From contig JAWXBD010000091.1 of assembly GCA_034439815.1 (NCBI GenBank), positions 1 to 64,000 on the forward strand: DNA of 64,000 nucleotides, written 5' to 3'. Below, piece after piece: positions 50,848-59,993 of this stretch. This DNA comes from JAEUIT01 sp034439815 (GTDB lineage Bacteria; Planctomycetota; Phycisphaerae; Phycisphaerales; SM1A02). A program made the position numbers and the translations under genes. The notes below the pieces were generated by a model. It did no database searches. It worked only from the letters and a program-made list of their open reading frames with translations, and had not been told where the DNA came from. Position 1 is the stretch's first letter. The number at the start of each line of letters is the position of its first letter.

Positions 50848-53250
50848 ATGTCGAGCGGGATATCGAGCGCCGCCAATCCCACCGCCCACAGCACTCTTCT
50901 CGCCGGCCTTGAGCGGGGCGATGACGCGAGCATCGAGCAGGCATTCGCGCGGCTGGAGCTCGGCCTCGCGCCGAATGAGCTCATGGCGCTCGTCAAAGCA
51001 ACCGTAGTTCTCGGACTGGGGAGTCTTGCCGGCACGCTCGTGCGCACGGTCGGTGCTCCGCTGCTCGCAGATCCCGCTGTCGCCAGACTCGCCGAGCAAC
51101 TCGATCGGCTGCCCACCGGCATTGTCCCTCAGCATGGCCAGCAACAGAACGTGCGCGCGAACCGCGCGGTGATCGGGGGGGTGATCGGCAGTGTGACACT
51201 TCCAGGCCTGGAAGAAGCGCTGCACGACGACACCATCGTTCCGCTGCGCGATCGGCAGGGCCGTGTGCAGCTGACCGATCGCGTGGGCGGCAGCGACGGA
51301 ACGCACAGGATGCTGGTGCCGTTCGCGTTCAATGCGCCGAGTGAGTGGCTCGCGTCGTTCGGCAGCGCGTGGCCACCTGTCACCGCGCTCGCCGGTGTAC
51401 CGCTGCCACAGCTGCTCGCTGCGCTCATCGCGGCTCGTAAACCGTCGCATCTGCCTGCGAAGCTGCTCGTCTTTGAGACCGATGTCCGTGTGATTGCTGC
51501 ATGGCTTCGCGCTGCGGATCTTACGCGCTGGTTGTTGCCCCGGACCGTCGAGTGTCATTTCGGTGGCAGCGCGGTCGCGGACTATCTGCAATCGATCGAT
51601 CAATCGCTCGCCGTGCCACCGGCGCAGCGCATGTTCGTCATCCGGCGCGAGCCGCTCGCAGCGCAGGGGTCGCTCGATCTCTGCAGGATCAGCCAGCAGC
51701 GCTGGACACTCGCGCACCGCGCGTGGACCGAACGGGCGCGACGGCGGGCAGCACAGCGGCCGATCGACGAGCGGGCCCGGCGGTTTCGCGCCGCAGCGCG
51801 CGGCGAACAGTCGCTCACCGTTGCCGGATTCGTCTGTTCGCACACGACAGTGGTCGGCAACATGATGCGCGAGCTGCTCGCGGCGTTCGCGGCGAACGGC
51901 CACACGACGCTGCTGATGACGGAGCCTGACCCCAGCATGCCGCTCATCGATCTGACCAGACCATTTGCCGACCATGACATTGATTGCGTCATCGGCATTA
52001 ACTATCTGCGCCGCCATCCGACGACGCTGGTGCCGATCGAAGTTCCGTACGTCTGCTGGATGCAGGATCTCGTCAACGAGGCGCAGACTCCCGAGGCTGG
52101 CGCGTCACAGGGCGCGATGGATCTGCTCGTTGCGCACAGCGGCGGCTTCTTTGACCAGCGCTTTGGGTATCCGACCGGCCAGTCGATCGACGCGCCGAAT
52201 CTCACGTCGTGGGCCACCTACGGCGCGATCGGTGACACCCCGCGCGAATCGGGCGCTCCGGACGTTGTCTACATCGGCCACGGCTGGGAATCCGCAGAGG
52301 ACCTGGCTCGGACGTGTGGTGACACCGCGACCGCGCTCGATCTCCTGCTGGACGCCTCGCGGATCTTCCGTGAACGCCTCGCCCGTAACGAGGTCGTTCC
52401 AGGCTTCGAGCGCATGCGCGTGCAGATGGACCTCCTGCGCGCCCGCGGCATCGCGCCGCCACGAGCGGGCCACTTGCTGTACTGGACCATCCAGAGCCTG
52501 TATGACCGTTTGTTTCGCCATCAGGCGCTCGACTGGGCTGCGCGATGGTGCGCAGCGCGCGGCCGCCGCTTTGCGATCTACGGCAAAGGATGGGAGCAGC
52601 ATCCAACGCTCGGTCAGTATGCCGCGGGTGTCGTCGAGAACGGCCCCGCGCTCGGACGATTGTGCCGCGACGCAGGCGTGGTGCTTCATGCGAACGGCAA
52701 CGCGAGTCTGCATCAGCGGCTGCTTGATGGCATCGCCGCCGGCGGCTGTGTGCTCACGCGCTGGAATCCGGCGGACGATGTTCCACGCTTTGCCCGCCAG
52801 CTGCAACATCAGTTGCATGCGACGTCCGTCAAGACGCTGCGCGCTGCAATGGAACGCGACGCTGCGCTGCGCGAGGTCGTCTCCGGATTCGAAGCCTCGC
52901 TGGGTTGCACTGTCGCGGCGAATCGTGATGCCGACCGCGCGGCGATCCGCGCGACCGGGCTCTGGCCGCTCGATACGCTCGAAGACGCCGCGTTCTATCG
53001 GCAGCTGAGCGCAGCGAACAGTTTCCTGACGCCGCACGGCGCCGCCGATCTCGATGGATTTCACGCAACGACCTATCGCAGCGCCGACGAGCTTGCGTCG
53101 CTGCTCGATCGCGTATTCGGCTCACCGGGCGAACGCGACGCGCTGCGGCTCCCGCTGCGCGGATCAGTCCAGGCGTCGTTCACGATGGAATGGCTTGCGA
53201 GCGCGATTGTGGCCAAGATGAGCTCCATGCTTGAGCGGGCCACCGCATGA
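50848..53250 (+). CDS. Large CgeB-like glycosyltransferase
   Basis: An 800-residue protein with a GGGAG ribosome site before its ATG. The C-terminal 400 residues resemble CgeB/DUF3880-type GT-B glycosyltransferases. IEVPYVCWMQDLVNEAQTPE, FAIYGKGWEQHPTLGQYAAG and LHANGNASLHQRLLDGIAAG are the acceptor, linker and donor-site segments. The N-terminal 350 residues are helical, with no recognised fold. It opens the plus-strand glycan cluster, divergent from the lipid operon. Its stop overlaps the start of the next gene (ATGA). Confidence 0.78.
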   Translation: MSSGISSAANPTAHSTLLAGLERGDDASIEQAFARLELGLAPNELMALVKATVVLGLGSLAGTLVRTVGAPLLADPAVARLAEQLDRLPTGIVPQHGQQQNVRANRAVIGGVIGSVTLPGLEEALHDDTIVPLRDRQGRVQLTDRVGGSDGTHRMLVPFAFNAPSEWLASFGSAWPPVTALAGVPLPQLLAALIAARKPSHLPAKLLVFETDVRVIAAWLRAADLTRWLLPRTVECHFGGSAVADYLQSIDQSLAVPPAQRMFVIRREPLAAQGSLDLCRISQQRWTLAHRAWTERARRRAAQRPIDERARRFRAAARGEQSLTVAGFVCSHTTVVGNMMRELLAAFAANGHTTLLMTEPDPSMPLIDLTRPFADHDIDCVIGINYLRRHPTTLVPIEVPYVCWMQDLVNEAQTPEAGASQGAMDLLVAHSGGFFDQRFGYPTGQSIDAPNLTSWATYGAIGDTPRESGAPDVVYIGHGWESAEDLARTCGDTATALDLLLDASRIFRERLARNEVVPGFERMRVQMDLLRARGIAPPRAGHLLYWTIQSLYDRLFRHQALDWAARWCAARGRRFAIYGKGWEQHPTLGQYAAGVVENGPALGRLCRDAGVVLHANGNASLHQRLLDGIAAGGCVLTRWNPADDVPRFARQLQHQLHATSVKTLRAAMERDAALREVVSGFEASLGCTVAANRDADRAAIRATGLWPLDTLEDAAFYRQLSAANSFLTPHGAADLDGFHATTYRSADELASLLDRVFGSPGERDALRLPLRGSVQASFTMEWLASAIVAKMSSMLERATA

Positions 53251-54035
53251 GCCTCGCGCTCCTCAATCTCGGCTGCGGCAGGCGCCGGCATCCGGCATGG
53301 ACAAACACGGATCTGCATCCCGAGACGCCGGAGGTGATCACCGTCGACGTTCGCGCGCCGTTGCCATTTGACGCCGCGGAGTTCGACGCAGCGTACGCGT
53401 CGCATGTGCTTGAGCATCTCGCGCCTGATGCAGGTGAGCGACTGGTCCGCGAGATGTTTCGCGTTCTCAAACCGCGTGGCGTGATTCGCGTCGTGGTTCC
53501 TGATCTCGAGGGCATCTGCCGCAGCTATCTGGGAGAGCTGGAGCGCGCGGCGTGCGGCGAACCCGAAGCAATCGAGCGGCATGTGTGGATGACGGTCGAG
53601 CTCATCGATCAGATGACGCGCACGCGCCCCGGCGGCTTGATGCTGCGGTGGTGGTTTCAGGAGCACGTGCCGGCGGAGGCGTTCGTCATCGAACGACTTG
53701 GGCGCGAGAGCGAGAGCACGATCGCAGAGTTTCGACAGCGCGTGGCGGACGGCTCAAGGACGCCGATTCCACCGGGACGCTGGACCGACGTTCCGGAGCC
53801 GAGCGACGACCAGCTGCTGGCATTTCGCCGAACCGGTGAAGCGCACCGCTGGATGTACGACCGGGTCTCGCTCGGCAGACTGCTGGGCGTTGCGGGGTTC
53901 GTTGACATTGCTGTGCGTTCCGCGCAGGAATCGCTCGTTCCAGGTTGGACGGAGTACGGTCTCGACGCTGACGAAAGCGGGCGGGCGCACAAGCCTGATT
54001 CGCTCTACCTCGAAGCCGTTCGGCCCGCCGAGTGA
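53247..54035 (+). CDS. SAM-dependent methyltransferase
   Basis: A 262-residue class I methyltransferase. The SAM site is LALLNLGCGRRRHPAWTNTD; later motifs are FDAAYASHVLEHLAPDAGER and LKPRGVIRVVVPDLEGICRS. This is the pattern of Methyltransf_11 proteins common in O-antigen and capsule clusters. The first codon overlaps the preceding stop by four bases. It probably methylates a sugar or glycan. A 133-base gap follows before the next methyltransferase. Confidence 0.8.
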   Translation: MSLALLNLGCGRRRHPAWTNTDLHPETPEVITVDVRAPLPFDAAEFDAAYASHVLEHLAPDAGERLVREMFRVLKPRGVIRVVVPDLEGICRSYLGELERAACGEPEAIERHVWMTVELIDQMTRTRPGGLMLRWWFQEHVPAEAFVIERLGRESESTIAEFRQRVADGSRTPIPPGRWTDVPEPSDDQLLAFRRTGEAHRWMYDRVSLGRLLGVAGFVDIAVRSAQESLVPGWTEYGLDADESGRAHKPDSLYLEAVRPAE

Positions 54036-54168
54036 CGGGGGGGTGATCAAGGCACGCAAAGTGCAGTACGTCTGAACAGTCGGCCGATGTTGCCGCATTG
54101 TCACAGCACCTTCTGTGGCGTGCCGATCGTGGTGCACGCGCTGGAGGAATCTGCCCCGGAAACTCTGC

Positions 54169-55128
54169 ATGTCAGCGCTGCGCGTCCCGTCAGACCGGCC
54201 CTCGGATCACATCGCCGGGCCGTTGCTCGACGAGGCGCGGGGACTGTGCTGCGCCGGCGATTTTGACGGTGCGCTGCGCGTGCTGGCGCGCATCAAGGCC
54301 CAGCAGACGCCCATTCCCGGTGTCGACGCGCTGCGCAGCCAGTGCTTCGAGGCGCTCGGGGACGCTTCCAGCGCCGAGCAGGCGCGGCGCGAAGAGGCGC
54401 GGTGGTTCGGAGCATCGACGGGAGTGGTGGCCGCGCGTCGCGAACTCCTCGAGCACACTGATGACGAGACGTGGCTCGCGCGGGCGATCGCCAGCGTGCG
54501 CCCGTGGACCATGCTTTCGGAGCGTCGACTGGCGTCCCTGCATGCGCTCGCCCTCCGCACCGCACGGGAATCGATCGCGGGCGATTATGTGGAATGCGGT
54601 GTTGCCGCCGGTGGTTCGAGCGCCCTGCTCCCGGGCTGTGCGACCCGGCACACGCCGGCCGCGCCGCCGCGCGTGTGGTGCTTCGACACCTTCAGCGGCA
54701 TGCCGGCGCCGGGTCCTGAGGACACGGCGCTCGGCGGTGTGAATGCCAACGATTCTGGCTGGGGCGCTGGAACGTGCTCGGCGCCGGAAGAGTGTGTCGT
54801 GCACGCTGCGGCGCTGTTCGGCGCAGCCGATCGTCTCTGGGTTCGCAAGGGATTGTTTCAGGACACACTGCCTCGCGCGGCGGCTGAAATCGGTGCCATC
54901 GCGCTCCTGCATCTCGACGGGGACTGGTACGACTCGACGCGCTGCTGTCTTGAGCATCTCTGGCATCGCATGACACCAGGAGGTTTCGTCCAGATCGACG
55001 ATTACGGCCATTGGAATGGCTGTCGTCGTGCAGTGGACGAGTTCGTGCAAGCGCACGGCATCACCGTGGCGATCGAACGCATCGACTACACCGGCGTCTG
55101 GCTGCGCGTGCCGGAGTGTCGACGATGA
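54169..55128 (+). CDS. TylF/macrocin-type sugar O-methyltransferase
   Basis: A 319-residue protein. The TylF domain covers about residues 110-315. GDYVECGVAAGGSSAL binds SAM. The metal- and substrate-binding pieces are ALLHLDGDWYDSTRCCLEHL and FVQIDDYGHWNGCRRAVDEF. These enzymes methylate sugar hydroxyls with magnesium. A helical N-terminal extension of about 100 residues precedes it. Its stop overlaps the start of the GT4 gene (ATGA), so the two are coupled. The ATG at 54169 is preferred over an upstream GTG. Confidence 0.85.
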   Translation: MSALRVPSDRPSDHIAGPLLDEARGLCCAGDFDGALRVLARIKAQQTPIPGVDALRSQCFEALGDASSAEQARREEARWFGASTGVVAARRELLEHTDDETWLARAIASVRPWTMLSERRLASLHALALRTARESIAGDYVECGVAAGGSSALLPGCATRHTPAAPPRVWCFDTFSGMPAPGPEDTALGGVNANDSGWGAGTCSAPEECVVHAAALFGAADRLWVRKGLFQDTLPRAAAEIGAIALLHLDGDWYDSTRCCLEHLWHRMTPGGFVQIDDYGHWNGCRRAVDEFVQAHGITVAIERIDYTGVWLRVPECRR

Positions 55129-56396
55129 GAATCGTTGAGCTCGCAACGAATGACACGCTGGGAGGCGCTGCGCGGAGCGCGTACCGGCTGCACGAGGGCC
55201 TTCGTGCACGCGGTGTCGACGCGCGCATGCTGGCGCGATGGAAGCACTCGAACGATCGATCAGTCGCTGCACTCCATGCCGCGTTCATCTCTGCAGACTA
55301 TGCGACGCAGGAACGGGCCACGCGTCAACGATGGGTCCGCGACAACCGCACCGAGCACACCGACACGCTCTTCTCGCTTGGTCAGCCGTCCATCGACATT
55401 GCGATGCATCCGCTGCTGCGCAGCGCGGACCTCGTCCATCTTCATTGGATCGCCAACTTCCTTGGCCCCTCGTCATTCGCCTCGCTCGCGCGTATCCGCC
55501 AGCCCATCGTGTGGACGTTGCACGACGAGTGGGGCTACACCGGAGGCTGCCACTACACCGCAGGATGCGAGCAGTTTCGCACGCAGTGCATGACGTGCCC
55601 GCAGCTGCGCGAGGACCCGCTCGGCCTTGTGCAGTCACTGTTTCAGCAGCGCTGCGCGGCGTGGGCCGGAGCGAACCTCACGGTCGTGACACCGAGTCGC
55701 TGGCTCGCCCAGCGCGCGAAGTCGAGCGCGGTGCTCGGTGCACATCGCATTGAAGTCATTCCTTACGGACTCGACCACACAGTCTTCGCACCGGCCTCCG
55801 ACGACGCGATCGCGGCGTTCCGGCGCCGCATCGGCATCGCGGCAGACGAAGTTGTCTTTGCATTTGGTGTTGATCGGCTCGGCGAGCGCCGCAAGGGGGC
55901 CGATCATCTGCGGGACGCTCTCGCGATCGTGCGCGCGGCGGGAGTCGATCCGGTTGTGCTGCGGTTCGGTGATGCAACCGGCTCGGACGCGCCGAGTGCG
56001 CGGACGATCGACCTTGGTCCGATCCAGGACGACCGCGCGCTCGCGCTCGTCTATCACAGCACCGACGCGTTCATTCTGCCGACGCTTGAGGACAATCTTC
56101 CAAACGGGGTGCTGGAGTCGATGGCCAGCGGCACCGCGGTCATCGCCTACGCGACCGGTGGCGTCCCTGATCTGATCGACGATGGCGTGCACGGCTGGCT
56201 TGCGCCGACCGGTGATGTGCGGGCTCTCGCTGCGGTCATGAGGCAAGCGGCCGGCGCGAAGAGCGCGCTGCGCGCAGCGGGCGCGGCTGGTCGGGCGCGC
56301 ATCATGGAACGGCACACGCTGGCGCATCAGGCAGAGTGTTACATCGCTCTGTACAAGGACGTGTATCACCGCGCATCGCGCGAGGCGGTCGCATGA
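55125..56396 (+). CDS. GT4-family glycosyltransferase
   Basis: A 423-residue GT-B glycosyltransferase. The N-terminal acceptor domain (RIVELATNDTLGGAARSAYR, ADLVHLHWIANFLG, VWTLHDEWGYTGGCHYTAGC) has a cysteine-rich loop seen in WcaC/WcaL-like enzymes. The C-terminal donor domain shows ILPTLEDNLPNGVLESMASG, the E-x7-E-like motif of GT4. It transfers a sugar to a growing surface glycan in the cytoplasm. Four-base overlaps join it to both neighbours. Confidence 0.87.
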   Translation: MRIVELATNDTLGGAARSAYRLHEGLRARGVDARMLARWKHSNDRSVAALHAAFISADYATQERATRQRWVRDNRTEHTDTLFSLGQPSIDIAMHPLLRSADLVHLHWIANFLGPSSFASLARIRQPIVWTLHDEWGYTGGCHYTAGCEQFRTQCMTCPQLREDPLGLVQSLFQQRCAAWAGANLTVVTPSRWLAQRAKSSAVLGAHRIEVIPYGLDHTVFAPASDDAIAAFRRRIGIAADEVVFAFGVDRLGERRKGADHLRDALAIVRAAGVDPVVLRFGDATGSDAPSARTIDLGPIQDDRALALVYHSTDAFILPTLEDNLPNGVLESMASGTAVIAYATGGVPDLIDDGVHGWLAPTGDVRALAAVMRQAAGAKSALRAAGAAGRARIMERHTLAHQAECYIALYKDVYHRASREAVA

Positions 56397-57151
56397 ACCA
56401 CTTCGCGACGCAATCCGTCCCGGATGTCACGCGCGAGCAGCTGCAGGAGCAGGAAGCCCGCAATCTTCGGCTGGAAGTCGAACGGCTCCGCGCGGCGCTC
56501 GCCGCGAGCCGCGGGACCACATGCGATCCGAGCGCCGAGCGCACCGGTCCCGATCCGGAGCGCACACATCCATTCGCGCACTGCAGGACGCTCGTCTTTC
56601 TCAAGTCGATCGTGACGCGTCCGAACATCGACATCGGCGCGTACACGTACTACAGCGACGAGGATGAGCCTGAGGCCTTCGAACGGCGCAACGTCCTCTT
56701 TCAGACGGACGATCCGCACGACAAGCTCACGATCGGACGCTTCTGTTCCGTGGCGGCCGGCACCAAGTTCTTCATGAACGGATCGAATCACCCGACAGCG
56801 GGTTCGACGTTTCCGTTCTGGATGTTCGGCAACGGCTGGCACGAGCGCGGCGAGCCGCGATTCAAGGGACCGATCACGATCGGCAGCGACGTCTGGCTCG
56901 GTCTCGAGTCATGCGTGCTGCCAGGCGTGACCATCGGCGACGGCGCCATCATCGGCGCCCGCGCTGTCGTGACCGGCGACGTTCCACCGTACGCGGTGAT
57001 GGTCGGCAATCCGGCACGGATCGCGCGGCTTCGCTACGACGACGCGACGATTTCCAAGCTGCTGGCGATCCGCTGGTGGGACTGGCCCGTCGAACGAATC
57101 ACTCGAAATCTCCCGGAAATTGTGCGGGGTCAGTGGGACCGCTTGACGTGA
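56393..57151 (+). CDS. CatB-like hexapeptide acetyltransferase
   Basis: A 252-residue left-handed beta-helix acyltransferase of the xenobiotic/CatB group. The core has KLTIGRFCSVAAGTKFFMNG, the catalytic-His segment SNHPTAGSTFPFWMF, and GPITIGSDVWLGLESCVLPG followed by IIGARAVVTGDVPPYAVMVG. The N-terminal 60 residues are coiled-coil-like and Arg/Glu-rich. Relatives acetylate antibiotics such as streptogramins, or sugars. In this glycan cluster sugar acetylation is more likely than drug resistance. The start overlaps the GT4 stop by four bases. Confidence 0.85.
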   Translation: MNHFATQSVPDVTREQLQEQEARNLRLEVERLRAALAASRGTTCDPSAERTGPDPERTHPFAHCRTLVFLKSIVTRPNIDIGAYTYYSDEDEPEAFERRNVLFQTDDPHDKLTIGRFCSVAAGTKFFMNGSNHPTAGSTFPFWMFGNGWHERGEPRFKGPITIGSDVWLGLESCVLPGVTIGDGAIIGARAVVTGDVPPYAVMVGNPARIARLRYDDATISKLLAIRWWDWPVERITRNLPEIVRGQWDRLT

Positions 57152-57174
57152 CAAGCGGATGAAAGAGGAAATCG

Positions 57175-58776
57175 ATGCCCCGACGGAAAGTCTTGAGCGT
57201 GTCTGCAGCAGCAGCAGCCGTGCGCGACGCGCAGAAGAACGGTGAAACAGTCGTGCAGTGTCACGGCTGCTTTGACATTGTGCATCCCGGACACATCCGC
57301 CATCTGCGCCACGCGCGGACGTTCGGCACGCGCCTGCTCGTGACCGTGACCGGTGACGTGGTCATGAGCAAAGGCGAATCGCGCCCGCTCATTCCGCAGG
57401 AGCTTCGCGCGGAGAACCTCGCTGCGCTCGACTTTGTCGACTGGGTGGCGATCAGTGAAGACCCGACGTCGGCGTCGTTGCTGGAGCACACGCAGCCGGA
57501 CGTCTATGTGAAGGGCAAGGAGTATGAGCGCAACGGCGATCCGCGATTCCTGCTCGAGCGGCAGATCGTGGAGCGGCACGGCGGTCGCGTGGTGTTCACA
57601 TCCGGAGATGTCGTCTTCTCTTCCACCGCGCTCATCGCTGCGATGGAAGAGCGCGCCGATCCATTCCAGGCGCGCGTGCGGGAGCTCATCGCGAGGCATG
57701 GTCTCGACGCCGTCGGCGCCGATCGTCTCGTCGGTGCGTTTCGCGGCCAAAGGGTCGTGGTCTGCGGCGACGTGATCCTCGACACCTACGTGCTGTGCGA
57801 TCGCGCGGAGGTGGCCGGAGAATCGGCGATTCTTTCTCTGCGGCCGACCGATCGGCGAAGTTTCGACGGCGGTGCCGCGATCATCGCCCAGCATCTCGCG
57901 GCGATGGGCGCGTCGCCGATCCTGGTGACGGCGCTGCCGCGTTCCCTTGAGTCCGAACGACTGCGCCGCCGGCTCGCCGAGCGCGGTGTCGAAGTGCGTT
58001 CAATCGACAGCGATCGTCCGATCGTCGAGAAGCAGCGATTCCTCGTCGGCGCCCAGAAGGTCATGAAGCTGGATCTCGGGCAGCGCGTCGATCTCGATGC
58101 CGCGCAGCGCGAGCAGCTGCATGCCATGGCACTGACGGCCGCGGCTGGCGCCGATGCTGCCATCGTCGCCGACTTCGCGCTGGGCGTGCTGTCCCCAGCA
58201 ACGATCGGTCCGCTGTGCAGGGCGTTGCGCCCGCTCGTGCGCGTCCTGGCCGGCGATGTCAGCGGCAGCCGTGCAAACCTGCTTGCGATGGAGACGATGG
58301 ATCTCATGTGCCCCAGCGAATCGGAACTGCGAGAAGCGATGCATCTTGCAGAAGACGGTCTCGCGAGTGTCGGCTGGTCGATGCTCGACAGGACCCGCTC
58401 GCGCGCGGCGATCGTCACGCTCGGACCCGACGGTCTCATCGCATTTGACCGGCCTACCGATGCGGAGCGCGAAGGCGCCCGCTGGCTGGAACGGGTCGCC
58501 GGAGAGCACGTGCCGAGCTTCGCGCCGTTTGCCGTGGATCAGCTTGGCTGCGGAGACGCACTGCTTTCCGCGGCGACACTGACGCTTGCTGCCGGCGGCA
58601 GCGTGGCGCAGGCCGCGGTGCTCGGCAATGTCGCGGCCGGGGCGGAAGCGCAACGGCTTGGCAACATCGCCATTGACGCGGCGGAACTCCGTCGCGGACT
58701 GCTCCGGCTGCAGCAGTCCCAGTTGTCATACGGCCTTGCACCTTCCGTCACGCTCGCGGGTGCCGCTGCAGTCTGA
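57175..58776 (+). CDS. HldE-like bifunctional protein with swapped domain order
   Basis: A 533-residue fusion. The N-terminal nucleotidyltransferase domain (about 20-155) has CHGCFDIVHPGHIRHLRHAR with the HxGH motif and VYVKGKEYERNG. The C-terminal PfkB-type kinase domain (about 180-510) has SFDGGAAIIAQHLAAMGASP and the catalytic VDQLGCGDALLSAATL. In Escherichia coli HldE, which makes ADP-glycero-manno-heptose, the kinase domain comes first. Here the order is reversed. It could make a nucleotide-activated heptose or a related sugar for the cluster. A GAGG ribosome site precedes the ATG. Confidence 0.87.
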   Translation: MPRRKVLSVSAAAAAVRDAQKNGETVVQCHGCFDIVHPGHIRHLRHARTFGTRLLVTVTGDVVMSKGESRPLIPQELRAENLAALDFVDWVAISEDPTSASLLEHTQPDVYVKGKEYERNGDPRFLLERQIVERHGGRVVFTSGDVVFSSTALIAAMEERADPFQARVRELIARHGLDAVGADRLVGAFRGQRVVVCGDVILDTYVLCDRAEVAGESAILSLRPTDRRSFDGGAAIIAQHLAAMGASPILVTALPRSLESERLRRRLAERGVEVRSIDSDRPIVEKQRFLVGAQKVMKLDLGQRVDLDAAQREQLHAMALTAAAGADAAIVADFALGVLSPATIGPLCRALRPLVRVLAGDVSGSRANLLAMETMDLMCPSESELREAMHLAEDGLASVGWSMLDRTRSRAAIVTLGPDGLIAFDRPTDAEREGARWLERVAGEHVPSFAPFAVDQLGCGDALLSAATLTLAAGGSVAQAAVLGNVAAGAEAQRLGNIAIDAAELRRGLLRLQQSQLSYGLAPSVTLAGAAAV

Positions 58777-58798
58777 CTTTGAACTTGAGGCGCATTTC

Positions 58799-59893
58799 AT
58801 GAGTCCGCTCGTCAGTTTCGTTCTCCCCACGCGCAATCGCCCGCAGGAACTCGCGCACACCATCGAGAAGCTCGGCACCCTTCCGCCGACGATCGATGCG
58901 GAAGTGATCGTGGTCGACAATCACTCGCGCGAGCCGGCGAGCATTGCTGCGCGCCTTCCGAACGGATGGCATGCATGCACGCTGCGCCGGCCGCGCAACG
59001 AAGGCGCGGCCGCGCGGAATGACGGAGTGCGCATCGCAGGCGGGACCTGGATCGTGATGCTCGACGACGATTCGCATCCGCTCGACATGGGATTTGTTGA
59101 TGCGCTGATCGCTGCACCAGGGGACGTGGCGGCGGTCGGTGGAGAGATTCTGTTGCCCAATGGAGAGCACGAGCAAGGCGGCATGCCCGAGACGATCGTC
59201 GGCTGCGGCGCAGCCATTCGACGCGAGGCGTTTGTGGCTGCGGGAGGCTACGACCCCGCGTTTCACTTCTATGTCGAAGAGTACGACTTGTGCGCACGAC
59301 TGCTGCTCGGCGGTTGGCGCGTCGTGCACGATTCCCGGCTGCGCGTGCTGCATACGAAGACGCCGACGAATCGTGACATGGGCGTGGTGCTTGGTCGGCT
59401 GATGCGAAACAACGGCTGGGTGCTCCGCCGCTACGCGCCTGACTCGGTCTACGAACCCGCACTGCGCGAGACGATCGAGCGCTACGAATCGATCGCGACG
59501 AAGGAAGGCGTGCTCGCGGGCTACCGCGCTGGACTCGACGAGTTCCTGGCGACGGTGGACGATCAACAGCGGACTCCGATGGACGATGGATTGTGGCGGC
59601 GATTCAGCGGTGAGGCCGCGGCGCGCGCAGCATTCGCACAGCATCGCGGAATGCTGGCGGGGCGACGGACCGCGCTCGTGCATTCCGGCAAGGCGGCGCC
59701 TCTGCTCGAACGACTCATCTGCGAGTGGGGCGGCCTCAGGACCTCCGAACACGACGCAGAAACGCTCGTCATCGGAACGCTCTCTCCTGGTCCGATCCTC
59801 GATGCGCAGCGCGCACTTGCCGGCGAAGCACGACCGGTGCTGGCGCCCTGGTCGTTCGCGGTGCAGCCGGCACCGATGCTCCGCGCCGGATGA
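58799..59893 (+). CDS. GT2-family glycosyltransferase
   Basis: A 364-residue GT-A glycosyltransferase. The N-terminal catalytic domain carries SFVLPTRNRPQELAHTIEKL, AEVIVVDNHSREP, the DxD-like WIVMLDDDSHPLDM and HFYVEEYDLCARLLLGGWRV with the ED motif. The C-terminal 130 residues are a separate region without recognised fold. It ends the glycan cluster. A GAGG ribosome site lies 9 bases before the ATG. Confidence 0.85.
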   Translation: MSPLVSFVLPTRNRPQELAHTIEKLGTLPPTIDAEVIVVDNHSREPASIAARLPNGWHACTLRRPRNEGAAARNDGVRIAGGTWIVMLDDDSHPLDMGFVDALIAAPGDVAAVGGEILLPNGEHEQGGMPETIVGCGAAIRREAFVAAGGYDPAFHFYVEEYDLCARLLLGGWRVVHDSRLRVLHTKTPTNRDMGVVLGRLMRNNGWVLRRYAPDSVYEPALRETIERYESIATKEGVLAGYRAGLDEFLATVDDQQRTPMDDGLWRRFSGEAAARAAFAQHRGMLAGRRTALVHSGKAAPLLERLICEWGGLRTSEHDAETLVIGTLSPGPILDAQRALAGEARPVLAPWSFAVQPAPMLRAG

Positions 59894-59993
59894 GCGCGAC
59901 GGGACGCCCGCGTTCGATTTCCAGAATCTTAGCTGAATGCATATAGGAGTTCGCCGGTTCCGCGGTACAAGAACGCGAACGGAGGATTTCTTC

